NCBI RefSeq assembly: GCF_025971955.1
Contig: NZ_JAPDMX010000025.1
Location: forward strand, 39,388 to 103,387
DNA from: Shewanella subflava
Lineage (GTDB): Bacteria; Pseudomonadota; Gammaproteobacteria; Enterobacterales; Shewanellaceae
Direction: 5' to 3'
Length of the DNA stretch: 64,000 bases
Every line of letters begins with the position of its first letter. Positions within the stretch are counted from its first letter, which is position 1. The translations under genes and the position numbers were made by a program. Under the pieces are notes generated by a model, which had not been told where the DNA came from, ran no database searches, and saw nothing but the letters and a program-made list of their open reading frames with translations. Shown here piece by piece: positions 57,110 to 64,000 of this stretch.

Positions 57110-58155
57110 TTGGCTTGGCTCGCATTATCAAGGGCTGCAAGTTGGCGTTTTTGTTCACGCTCTTGATACGCTTTCTCTTTTGCCGCTTTTTCAATTTGTT
57201 CTTTTTGTTCAAACGCTTCGTATGCTTCAACAATACGCGCCACCACTGGATGACGAACCACATCTTGTGACATGAAAAAGTTGAAGCTGATTTCAGGCAC
57301 TTCGCTTAGCACTTCAATGGCATGACGTAAGCCGGATTTTTGACCACGAGGTAAGTCGGTTTGTGTAATGTCGCCGGTAATCACCGCACGGGAGTTAAAG
57401 CCAATACGGGTTAAGAACATTTTCATTTGCTCTACTGTGGTATTTTGGCTTTCATCTAAAATAATAAACGCATCATTTAACGTTCGGCCGCGCATGTAAG
57501 CTAATGGTGCTACTTCAATCACGCTACGCTCAATCAGTTTTTCAACTTTTTCAAAGCCCATCATTTCGAATAAAGCATCATAAAGCGGGCGTAAATAAGG
57601 GTCGACCTTCTGGCTTAAATCACCGGGTAAAAAACCCAATTTTTCTCCGGCTTCAACCGCTGGGCGGGTGAGTAAAATTCGACGAACTTCTTGGCGCTCA
57701 TAGGCATCAACCGCTGCAGCTACCGCTAAATAGGTTTTACCTGTACCAGCGGGGCCAATACCAAAACTAATATCGTGGCGAGCAATGTTATGCATGTACA
57801 CGCTTTGATTCGGGGTGCGAGGTTTAATGACACCGCGTTTGGTTTTGATATTAATGCCTGAATCATCCATGCCGTCATCAGCTTCAAGGGCTATGGCTTC
57901 TTGAATGGCCACATGCACCATGTCGGGTTCTAAATCTGGGGTACTGCCTTTTATCGTTTGCGTTTCAATATAAAGCTGCTTAAGTAAATTGTTCGTGCTT
58001 AAGGCGTTTCGCGGTAACCCTACAATGGTGAAATGATTATTTTTATGAATAATTTCCACACCTAAGCGACGTTCGATCTGTTTTATATTGTCGTCAAATG
58101 GGCCGCAGAGTGAAACTAAGCGGCGTGTATCTGATGGTTCAAGATACAAGTTCAT
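57106..58155 (-). CDS. ybeZ: PhoH-like ATPase (YbeZ)
   Basis: 349-residue PhoH-type P-loop ATPase. Walker A is GPAGTGKT, Walker B is FIILDESQN. The N-terminal RNA-binding-like segment ([20 protein letters not shown]) matches E. coli YbeZ. Partner of YbeY in ribosome maturation or quality control. I start at the ATG at 58155; a TTG reading to 58194 adds 13 residues without a ribosome site. The last 50 residues are highly charged. Confidence 0.94.
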   Translation of the reverse strand: MNLYLEPSDTRRLVSLCGPFDDNIKQIERRLGVEIIHKNNHFTIVGLPRNALSTNNLLKQLYIETQTIKGSTPDLEPDMVHVAIQEAIALEADDGMDDSGINIKTKRGVIKPRTPNQSVYMHNIARHDISFGIGPAGTGKTYLAVAAAVDAYERQEVRRILLTRPAVEAGEKLGFLPGDLSQKVDPYLRPLYDALFEMMGFEKVEKLIERSVIEVAPLAYMRGRTLNDAFIILDESQNTTVEQMKMFLTRIGFNSRAVITGDITQTDLPRGQKSGLRHAIEVLSEVPEISFNFFMSQDVVRHPVVARIVEAYEAFEQKEQIEKAAKEKAYQEREQKRQLAALDNASQAK

Positions 58156-58263
58156 GGTGGTCACTTTAGTGGACAAATAAGGCTCCGATAACAATTATTT
58201 TCTGTAATTAAAAACAGTTTACGTAGGTACTCAGATTTTTTCTAGCACCTGTTATTGATACGT

Positions 58264-58294
58264 AAAAAAATAAAAGGTGGACCAGCCACCTTTT
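58264..58294. terminator. Terminator downstream of miaB
   Basis: AAAAGGTGG pairs perfectly with CCACCTTTT around five bases, with a T run on the minus strand (seven A on plus) and TTTTT on plus. It separates miaB from ybeZ-ybeY-corC. Confidence 0.9.
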
Positions 58295-58323
58295 TATCGT
58301 ATTCCAATACGCTTAAACCATGC

Positions 58324-59748
58324 TTAAGGTTTAAATTGGGTCACACCTAATTCATCATCTTGCTTATGTTTTGCAAGAATTTCAGCAGGGCGTAAGCTAC
58401 GGCGTAAATCCATTTCGGCTTCACCGCGAATATATTTACCGCGTAAAGAGTTGGTGTATACGTCAACAATTTCAACGTCTACAAAACCACCGATGCTTGA
58501 GTGTGGCGCTTCAAAGTTAACCACGCGGTTGTTTTCAGTGCGGCCGCGTAATTCCATGGGGTTTTTAACCGATGGACCTTCAACCAATACCCGCTGTACC
58601 GTTCCTAGCATCTGACGGCTATAGCGCATCGCTTGTTGGGTAATACGGTCTTGTAAAATGGCTAAACGCTGCTTTTTCTCTTCATCAGAGACATCATCGG
58701 GTAAGTCTGCAGCAGGTGTACCTGGACGGGCACTGTAAATAAAGCTGAAGCTGTGGTCAAAACTGACATCTTCAATCAACTTCATGGTGTCTTCAAAATC
58801 TTGCTGGGTTTCACCAGGGAAACCGATAATAAAGTCAGAGCTGATTTGAATATCCGGACGGGCTTTACGTAAACGACGAATAATGGATTTGTATTCAATC
58901 GCCATATGGCCACGCTTCATTTGGGTTAAGATACGGTCAGAACCCGATTGCACTGGTAAGTGCAAGAAGCTGACTAATTCCGGTGTGTCTTCATACACAT
59001 CAATAATATCTTGTGTGAATTCAATCGGGTGACTTGTGGTAAAACGAATACGGTCAATGCCATCAATACTGGCAACTAAACGTAACAGTTCAGCAAAAGT
59101 ACAAATTTGGTCATCATGGGTTGCACCACGGAACGCATTAACGTTTTGCCCCAAAAGGTTAACTTCACGTACACCTTGCTCTGCAAGTTGCGCGACTTCA
59201 AGAATCACGTCATCGACAGGACGACTGACTTCTTCTCCGCGGGTGTAAGGCACTACGCAGAATGAACAATACTTGCTGCAACCTTCCATGATTGATACGA
59301 ACGCCGTCGGGCCTTCTGCTCGTGGCTCTGGTAAACGGTCAAACTTTTCAATTTCAGGGAAACTGATATCGATAACCGCTTTTTCGCCACGTTGAATTTG
59401 ATCAATCATGTCAGGAAGGCGATGCAAGGTTTGTGGGCCAAAAATAATATCAACGCATTGGGCGCGATCTTTGATGGCTTTACCTTCTTGAGACGCCACA
59501 CAGCCGCCCACACCGATAATTAAATTGGGTTTTTTATCTTTTAAGGTTTTCCATCTGCCTAATTGATGGAAAACCTTCTCCTGCGCTTTTTCGCGAATAG
59601 AACAAGTGTTAAGCAGCAATACGTCTGCTTCACTGGCATCCTCAGTTAAGGTGTAGCCTTGGTATTCGTCTAATAAATCAGCCATCTTTGAAGAGTCATA
59701 CTCATTCATTTGACAGCCCCAGGTTTTAATATGAAGTTTTTTACTCAT
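58324..59748 (-). CDS. miaB: tRNA-2-methylthio-N6-isopentenyladenosine synthase MiaB
   Basis: 474-residue methylthiotransferase (E. coli 474). Auxiliary-cluster Cys lie in [17 protein letters not shown] and GVGGCVAS; the radical-SAM motif is C-x3-C-x2-C in [10 protein letters not shown]-terminal TRAM domain (about 378-440) binds tRNA. The ATG at 59748 starts [12 protein letters not shown] as in the family. An open extension to 59976 overlaps the divergent-strand gap and the neighbouring gene and is rejected. Confidence 0.96.
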   Translation of the reverse strand: MSKKLHIKTWGCQMNEYDSSKMADLLDEYQGYTLTEDASEADVLLLNTCSIREKAQEKVFHQLGRWKTLKDKKPNLIIGVGGCVASQEGKAIKDRAQCVDIIFGPQTLHRLPDMIDQIQRGEKAVIDISFPEIEKFDRLPEPRAEGPTAFVSIMEGCSKYCSFCVVPYTRGEEVSRPVDDVILEVAQLAEQGVREVNLLGQNVNAFRGATHDDQICTFAELLRLVASIDGIDRIRFTTSHPIEFTQDIIDVYEDTPELVSFLHLPVQSGSDRILTQMKRGHMAIEYKSIIRRLRKARPDIQISSDFIIGFPGETQQDFEDTMKLIEDVSFDHSFSFIYSARPGTPAADLPDDVSDEEKKQRLAILQDRITQQAMRYSRQMLGTVQRVLVEGPSVKNPMELRGRTENNRVVNFEAPHSSIGGFVDVEIVDVYTNSLRGKYIRGEAEMDLRRSLRPAEILAKHKQDDELGVTQFKP

Positions 59749-59839
59749 CACTGCTCGCCGGTAACCTATAGTAAAAATAGCGCGATATTTTACCTGTTGT
59801 CGGCCCCTGTGGCTAGCCTTTGTGCGAGTTTCGCTAATA

Positions 59840-60226
59840 TTACTCTGGCTGAGACAATACCCTTGTTTTTGGTAGTGAATTAATCGCATCTTGATAAGCA
59901 GGCAATTTAGCTGTTGAGTTTGCAACAAACACGCCAAAGTCAGCCGCCATATCCTGTGACTGGCTGCGGGCTTCAAGGACGATTTTTTGCTCTAGATCGC
60001 GATTAAAGTTTGCCAGTATTTCCGTGGTTTGTTGATATAGGGCATAATCGAACGCATTGCGATACGTTACCGTAATGATTTCCATGTTTGGACTCGTTGC
60101 CGATGCTGTGGTTAGATTGCTGCTATTCTCTGCAATGGCAGTGCTTGCTAACATCATGCCTGTTGCGATAACGCAAACGTTTAAAGTAGTGGTAAATCGA
60201 TTGATGCTATCTTGATAACGTTTCAT
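59840..60226 (-). CDS. Small exported protein of unknown function
   Basis: 128-residue protein. A signal peptide covers about residues 1-32 (hydrophobic [17 protein letters not shown], cleaved near AIA/EN). The mature part of about 95 residues is helical and charged, with [28 protein letters not shown] as the best-defined helix region (residues about 58-85). I do not recognise the family. It lies between miaB and the divergent ubiF. Composition and a believable signal peptide argue that it is real. Confidence 0.7.
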   Translation of the reverse strand: MKRYQDSINRFTTTLNVCVIATGMMLASTAIAENSSNLTTASATSPNMEIITVTYRNAFDYALYQQTTEILANFNRDLEQKIVLEARSQSQDMAADFGVFVANSTAKLPAYQDAINSLPKTRVLSQPE

Positions 60227-60513
60227 GACTTCCTCGCTTAGCGCATCGCTTGTAAACTAAGGTTTGTAAGCTATCGCGCATTAATTTAGCCATCATTGGC
60301 TGATTGAACGTGGAACATTGGTTATCTACTTTGAGCATTTTGAGTACTCGTTTAAGTAAGACAGGTTAACTTTATGCCTAAAGTACGTGTTAAATATGTC
60401 ACCTTTGTAACCAAGTGTGGCTAAACCCCGTAACAGCAATATTTGTTCACAATTTAGTCAGTATTGGCGCGGGTGAGCATATTTGGCTGAAGTTTTTTAT
60501 TCAAGGAAGCGTT

Positions 60514-61761
60514 ATGCCTCATACTCAATCTTCATCTGTCGAAGGTCGCTCTGATATTCATACCTCTGTTCATCACTATGATGTTGTGATTAATGGTGGT
60601 GGCATGGTGGGTGCGGCTGTTGCCATAGGCTTGGGGCAATTAGGATTGTCAGTGGCGGTTATTGAAGCAAGGCAGCCAAAAGCCTTTGATGGTGAGCAGC
60701 CTCTTGACGTACGGGTATCAGCTATTAGTGTCGCATCAGCACAATTATTATCACGCTTAGGTGTGATGGACGAATTGCTAACACTTCGCCATGTCCCTTA
60801 TACCGGTCTGGAGACCTGGGAGATGGAAGGATGCATGACTCAGTTTACGGCAGAGCAGGTGGGCGAGCCACTTTTGGGCTACTTTTTTGAAAATCGACTC
60901 ATTCAGTTATGTTTATGGCAGCAAATCGATGCGTTAAAGAATGTTACCCTTTTTTGCCCCGCGAAGGTGGCACAGTTTACCAGAGTAGCCGCGTCAAATG
61001 ATCATCCTCATGCTATTGAAGTGTTACTCGATGACGGCACCATCTTAGGTACGTCATTGCTGGTTGGAGCCGATGGCGCAAACTCTCAGGTCAGAAAATG
61101 GGCAGGTATAGGTATCACCGGATGGGATTATGCTCAGTCAGCTATGCTGATAAATATTGTGACACAAACACCACAGCAATCCGTTACCTGGCAGCAATTT
61201 ACCCCGCAAGGTCCACGAAGTTTACTCCCCCTTCCGGGGAACCATGCGTCTTTAGTTTGGTATGACTCAGCAGCCAAAATAAATCAATTGATGCAACTAA
61301 GTGATGTGCAACTAGCCGAGCAAATTAAAACGCATTTTCCCAAAAGGTTGGATCCAAACTTTAGCGTGCAAGCCAAGGGAAGCTTTGGGTTAACCCGCCG
61401 TCATGCACAGCAATATTATCAAGCTAACTTGGTTATCTTGGGGGATGCAGCTCACACCATTAACCCTTTAGCCGGGCAAGGGGTGAACATTGGTTTTAAA
61501 GATGTCGATGTATTGATTACTCAAATCGCCAGTGCAATCGGTAAGGGCGAAGTGTGGTGGGATGATATCGTGTTAAAACGTTATCAAAATGCCCGGTATG
61601 CAGATAATCAATTGATGATGAGTGCAATGGATATGTTTTATGCTGGGTTTAGTAATGATTTACTGCCGCTAAAATTACTGCGAAATGGGGCGTTAAAGTT
61701 AGCTAATCTAGAGAGTCCTTTAAAGCAAAAAGTGCTCAGGTATGCGTTAGGTTTAAACTAG
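60514..61761 (+). CDS. ubiF: Ubiquinone-biosynthesis FAD hydroxylase (UbiF-like)
   Basis: 415-residue class A flavin monooxygenase of the UbiH/UbiF/COQ6 family. FAD motifs are GGGMVGAAVAIGLG (about 31-44), GADGANSQVR and GDAAHTINPLAGQGVN. UbiF performs the C6 hydroxylation of demethoxyubiquinol. Gene position divergent from miaB, as in E. coli, favours UbiF over UbiH or UbiI. The ATG at 60514 follows AAGGA; a longer reading to 60415 is rejected. Confidence 0.88.
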   Translation: MPHTQSSSVEGRSDIHTSVHHYDVVINGGGMVGAAVAIGLGQLGLSVAVIEARQPKAFDGEQPLDVRVSAISVASAQLLSRLGVMDELLTLRHVPYTGLETWEMEGCMTQFTAEQVGEPLLGYFFENRLIQLCLWQQIDALKNVTLFCPAKVAQFTRVAASNDHPHAIEVLLDDGTILGTSLLVGADGANSQVRKWAGIGITGWDYAQSAMLINIVTQTPQQSVTWQQFTPQGPRSLLPLPGNHASLVWYDSAAKINQLMQLSDVQLAEQIKTHFPKRLDPNFSVQAKGSFGLTRRHAQQYYQANLVILGDAAHTINPLAGQGVNIGFKDVDVLITQIASAIGKGEVWWDDIVLKRYQNARYADNQLMMSAMDMFYAGFSNDLLPLKLLRNGALKLANLESPLKQKVLRYALGLN

Positions 61762-61891
61762 ATTTAATTGCTTTAAAAATGTTCAGGTGAATGGGTGTTT
61801 GTTGCAGACCAAATTGAGTGTTAAAATGCCGCGCTTTAAGGCTGCAGTGCGGCATACATTACAGGTTATTTATACAAAAATTTAGGTAGTC

Positions 61892-62479
61892 ATGAGTCAC
61901 ATTAAATTAATTGTAGGGTTAGCAAACCCCGGTGCTGAGTATGCGCAAACCCGCCACAATGCTGGTGCCTGGTATGTTGAAGAGCTCGCGCGCGTTTATA
62001 ATGTGCAACTGGTGGCTGAAAGCAAATATTTTGGATTAACCGCAAGGGTAACGATTAATCATCGTGATGTGCGCTTGTTAATTCCGACCACTTTTATGAA
62101 TCTTAGCGGCAAGTCCGTATCGGCATTAGCGAACTTTTTTCGAATTTTGCCTGAAGAGATTTTAGTCGCCCATGATGAGTTAGACATGCCTCCTGGCGTG
62201 GCAAAATTTAAATTAGGTGGCGGGCATGGTGGTCATAATGGTCTTAAGGACATTATTTCTAGCTTAGCTAACGACAAAGGCTTTCACCGTTTACGGATTG
62301 GCATTGGTCATCCTGGTGATAAAAACCGAGTCAGCGGTTATGTGTTAGGCAAAGCGCCCGCAAATGAGCAAGAGTTAATCACTGCGGCAATAGATGAAGC
62401 TGTACGTGCAACTGATATTTTATACAAAGAAAATATGGTGAAAGCCATGACCAGACTACATTCGTTTAAAGCTGAATAG
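61892..62479 (+). CDS. pth: Peptidyl-tRNA hydrolase Pth
   Basis: 195-residue hydrolase (E. coli 194) that recycles peptidyl-tRNAs. Conserved blocks are [17 protein letters not shown] with the catalytic His, [21 protein letters not shown] with the catalytic Asp, and [13 protein letters not shown]. Followed by ychF, 62 bases on, as in many gammaproteobacteria. A small hairpin (61824-61857) lies upstream. Confidence 0.96.
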   Translation: MSHIKLIVGLANPGAEYAQTRHNAGAWYVEELARVYNVQLVAESKYFGLTARVTINHRDVRLLIPTTFMNLSGKSVSALANFFRILPEEILVAHDELDMPPGVAKFKLGGGHGGHNGLKDIISSLANDKGFHRLRIGIGHPGDKNRVSGYVLGKAPANEQELITAAIDEAVRATDILYKENMVKAMTRLHSFKAE

Positions 62480-62541
62480 CTTAACGATCATAATTCGAAC
62501 GTCATTATCAATGTGATAATTTTACATATAAAGGTATGCAT

Positions 62542-63633
62542 ATGGGTTTTAAATGCGGCATTGTTGGTTTGCCAAACGTCGGTAAGTCAACGCTGTTTAA
62601 TGCACTTACACAAGCAGGTATTGAAGCGGCAAACTTCCCGTTTTGTACTATTGAGCCAAACACAGGTGTTGTGCCAGTGCCGGATCCGCGTCTTGATGCG
62701 TTAGCCGCCATTGTTAAACCGCAGCGTATACTACCAACTACAATGGAATTTGTTGACATTGCTGGTTTGGTTGCAGGTGCATCGAAAGGTGAAGGCTTAG
62801 GTAATAAGTTTTTAGCTAACATCCGCGAAACCGATGCTATTGGTCATGTGGTACGTTGTTTTGAAGATCCTAACATTGTCCATGTAGCGAACAAAATTGA
62901 TCCCGCTGGCGATATTGACGTGATCAATACCGAGTTAGCATTAGCAGATTTAGACAGTTTAGAACGTGCGATATTCCGTCAGCAAAAGAAAGCTAAAGGT
63001 GGCGATAAAGACGCTAAGTTTGAAGTGGAAGTATTAGAAAAAATGCGTCCAACTTTAGATGAAGGCCATATGCTACGTTCGTTAGACTTGGCAAAAGAAG
63101 AGTTAGCAGCCATTGCATACTTAAACTTTTTGACCTTAAAGCCTACCATGTATATTGCTAACGTGTCGGAAGATGGTTTTGAAAACAACCCGCATTTAGA
63201 TGTTGTTAAAGCGATTGCTGCAAAAGAAAACGCTGTGGTTGTAGCAGTATGTGCTGCGATTGAGTCCGAGCTGGCAGAAATGGAAGCGGATGAGCGTGAA
63301 GAGTTTATGGCTGATTTAGGTATTGAAGAGCCAGGTCTTGACCGTGTTATTCGTGGTGGTTACAGTTTACTTAATTTACAAACTTACTTTACCGCTGGTG
63401 TAAAAGAAGTGCGTGCCTGGACTGTGCCTGTAGGGGCATCAGCGCCACAAGCTGCTGGCGTGATCCACACCGACTTTGAAAAAGGTTTTATTCGTGCGCA
63501 AGTGATGGCTTACGAAGATTTTATTACCTACAAAGGTGAAGCTGGTGCCAAAGAAGCGGGTAAATTACGTGTAGAAGGTAAAACATACGTCGTTAAAGAT
63601 GGCGATGTTATGCATTTCTTATTCAACGTATAA
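62542..63633 (+). CDS. ychF: Redox-regulated OBG-type ATPase YchF
   Basis: 363 residues, the E. coli length. Walker A is GLPNVGKST; the family-specific NKID-like motif (ANKID) explains ATP preference. A coiled-coil insertion (about 120-200) and a C-terminal TGS domain (about 280-363, ending DVMHFLFNV) follow. It binds ribosomes and affects translation and stress response. The ATG at 62542 is six bases after AAGGT; an earlier ATG at 62536 abuts that site. Confidence 0.96.
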   Translation: MGFKCGIVGLPNVGKSTLFNALTQAGIEAANFPFCTIEPNTGVVPVPDPRLDALAAIVKPQRILPTTMEFVDIAGLVAGASKGEGLGNKFLANIRETDAIGHVVRCFEDPNIVHVANKIDPAGDIDVINTELALADLDSLERAIFRQQKKAKGGDKDAKFEVEVLEKMRPTLDEGHMLRSLDLAKEELAAIAYLNFLTLKPTMYIANVSEDGFENNPHLDVVKAIAAKENAVVVAVCAAIESELAEMEADEREEFMADLGIEEPGLDRVIRGGYSLLNLQTYFTAGVKEVRAWTVPVGASAPQAAGVIHTDFEKGFIRAQVMAYEDFITYKGEAGAKEAGKLRVEGKTYVVKDGDVMHFLFNV

Positions 63634-63640
63634 AGATATT

Positions 63641-63715
63641 TGGCGTAGCTTATCCCTTAATTTACCTGTTTGTATAGATTTTATACATCGTAAGTTGGCT
63701 TGAATAGCTACGCCA
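63641..63715. repeat. Nested inverted repeat after ychF
   Basis: TGGCGTAGCT (63641-63650) and AGCTACGCCA (63706-63715) are perfect ten-base complements. Inside lies a smaller palindrome TGTATA-N5-TATACA (63670-63686). It starts eight bases after the ychF stop. No T run follows, so I hold back from calling a terminator. Confidence 0.6.
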
Positions 63716-63853
63716 CAATATCAAATCTAGCCGTTATATTTTGTGGTCGTATACAAAAGTGGTTTTTAGGGCAGAAATTCGTTGGAACATTATTCAGTTT
63801 GGTGAAGTAATAGCCGAATAAGCAAGAATGATGAAAATAGCGAAAAAAAGCAG

Positions 63854-63882
63854 TTGACCTAGATACATCGAATAAGCATAAT
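63854..63882 (+). promoter_or_regulatory. Sigma-70 promoter of the tRNA gene
   Basis: TTGACC, a 17-base spacer and CATAAT, followed by a GC-rich discriminator (GCCCCG), the hallmark of a stringently controlled stable-RNA promoter. It lies 39 bases before the tRNA. Confidence 0.8.
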
Positions 63883-63921
63883 ACGCCCCGTTCCTCGCTA
63901 AGAGGGCAGCGAAAATATAGT

Positions 63922-63998
63922 GGCAATGTAGCTCAGCTGGTTAGAGCACAGCACTCATAATGCTGGGGTCGCAGGTTCAAGTCCCGCCATTGCTACCA
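63922..63998 (+). tRNA. tRNA-Met (CAT), elongator type
   Basis: 77-base tRNA with acceptor GGCAATG pairing CATTGCT, D arm with AGCTCAGCTGG, anticodon stem CAGCA/TGCTG around CTCATAA (anticodon CAT), T loop TTCAAGT and an encoded ACCA end. It lines up with E. coli elongator tRNA-Met; the initiator has a distinct acceptor mismatch and GGG-CCC anticodon stem. Here position 1 G faces U72 rather than C. An isoleucine CAT tRNA is a less likely alternative. The window ends two bases later, so further tRNAs could follow. Confidence 0.93.
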
Positions 63999-64000
63999 TA

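Noticed and set aside
59749..59976. 76-residue N-terminal extension of miaB
   Set aside because: Runs into the neighbouring exported-protein gene; the family start [12 protein letters not shown] at 59748 has its own ribosome site.

Overview
The window is a chromosomal segment of a gammaproteobacterium, most likely a Shewanella. The evidence is a TorECAD/TorRST/TorF trimethylamine N-oxide (TMAO) respiration cluster with a separate TorE, a pentahaem TorC, a hug/hut haem-uptake locus, MSHA-type pilins, and an Escherichia-like leuS-to-lipA block that carries an extra mltB. Assignments rest on reading motifs and gene order; no database search was run, and the species is not called.

Bases 1-12.3 kb are a haem acquisition locus. 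hutZ, hutX and the TonB-dependent receptor hugA lie on the minus strand. Divergently, tonB-exbB-exbD and the haem ABC importer genes lie on the plus strand, followed by an exporter-type ABC half-transporter and the radical-SAM protein HutW. Two Fur-like 7-1-7 palindromes sit in the hugA/tonB divergent region and before hutW. An orphan MSHA-type pilin (12.9 kb) and a CPA2/Kef-type antiporter (13.7 kb) follow. A LysR regulator (15.5 kb) is divergent from dabB-dabA (16.5-20.5 kb), an energy-coupled inorganic-carbon uptake pair. A lone nagB and a short gene that looks like holD (DNA polymerase III psi) come next.

Bases 22.7-33.8 kb are a complete TMAO respiration island: torF, torR (+), torT (-), torS (+), then torE-torC-torA-torD (-). 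The torF and torECAD promoters carry four TorR-box-like decamers each, with the same 10/21/22-bp spacing and the same 8-bp distance to a -10-like hexamer. A divergently oriented pair of boxes lies before torR. The island sits between the holD candidate and rimI, which are neighbours in E. coli.

Bases 34.3-37.9 kb are the accessory-looking part: a hairpin-rich, gene-free stretch, then a TPR protein with a DUF2971-like C-terminus. The gene is bracketed by two oppositely oriented copies of a hairpin-plus-tail repeat. This is the best candidate here for something undescribed.

From 37.9 to 60.2 kb nearly everything is on the minus strand: housekeeping genes for lipoate (lipA, lipB), cell wall (dacA, rlpA, mltB, rodA, mrdA), ribosome (rlmH, rsfS, ybeY), NAD (nadD), replication (holA), outer membrane (lptE), tRNA (leuS, miaB) and lipoproteins (lnt), plus corC and phoH. 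Between leuS and lnt lie ybeL, a small conserved gene, a 15-bp tandem repeat array, a long hairpin and a second MSHA-type pilin that overlaps lnt. The window ends with ubiF, pth and ychF (+) and an elongator tRNA-Met behind a near-consensus sigma-70 promoter.
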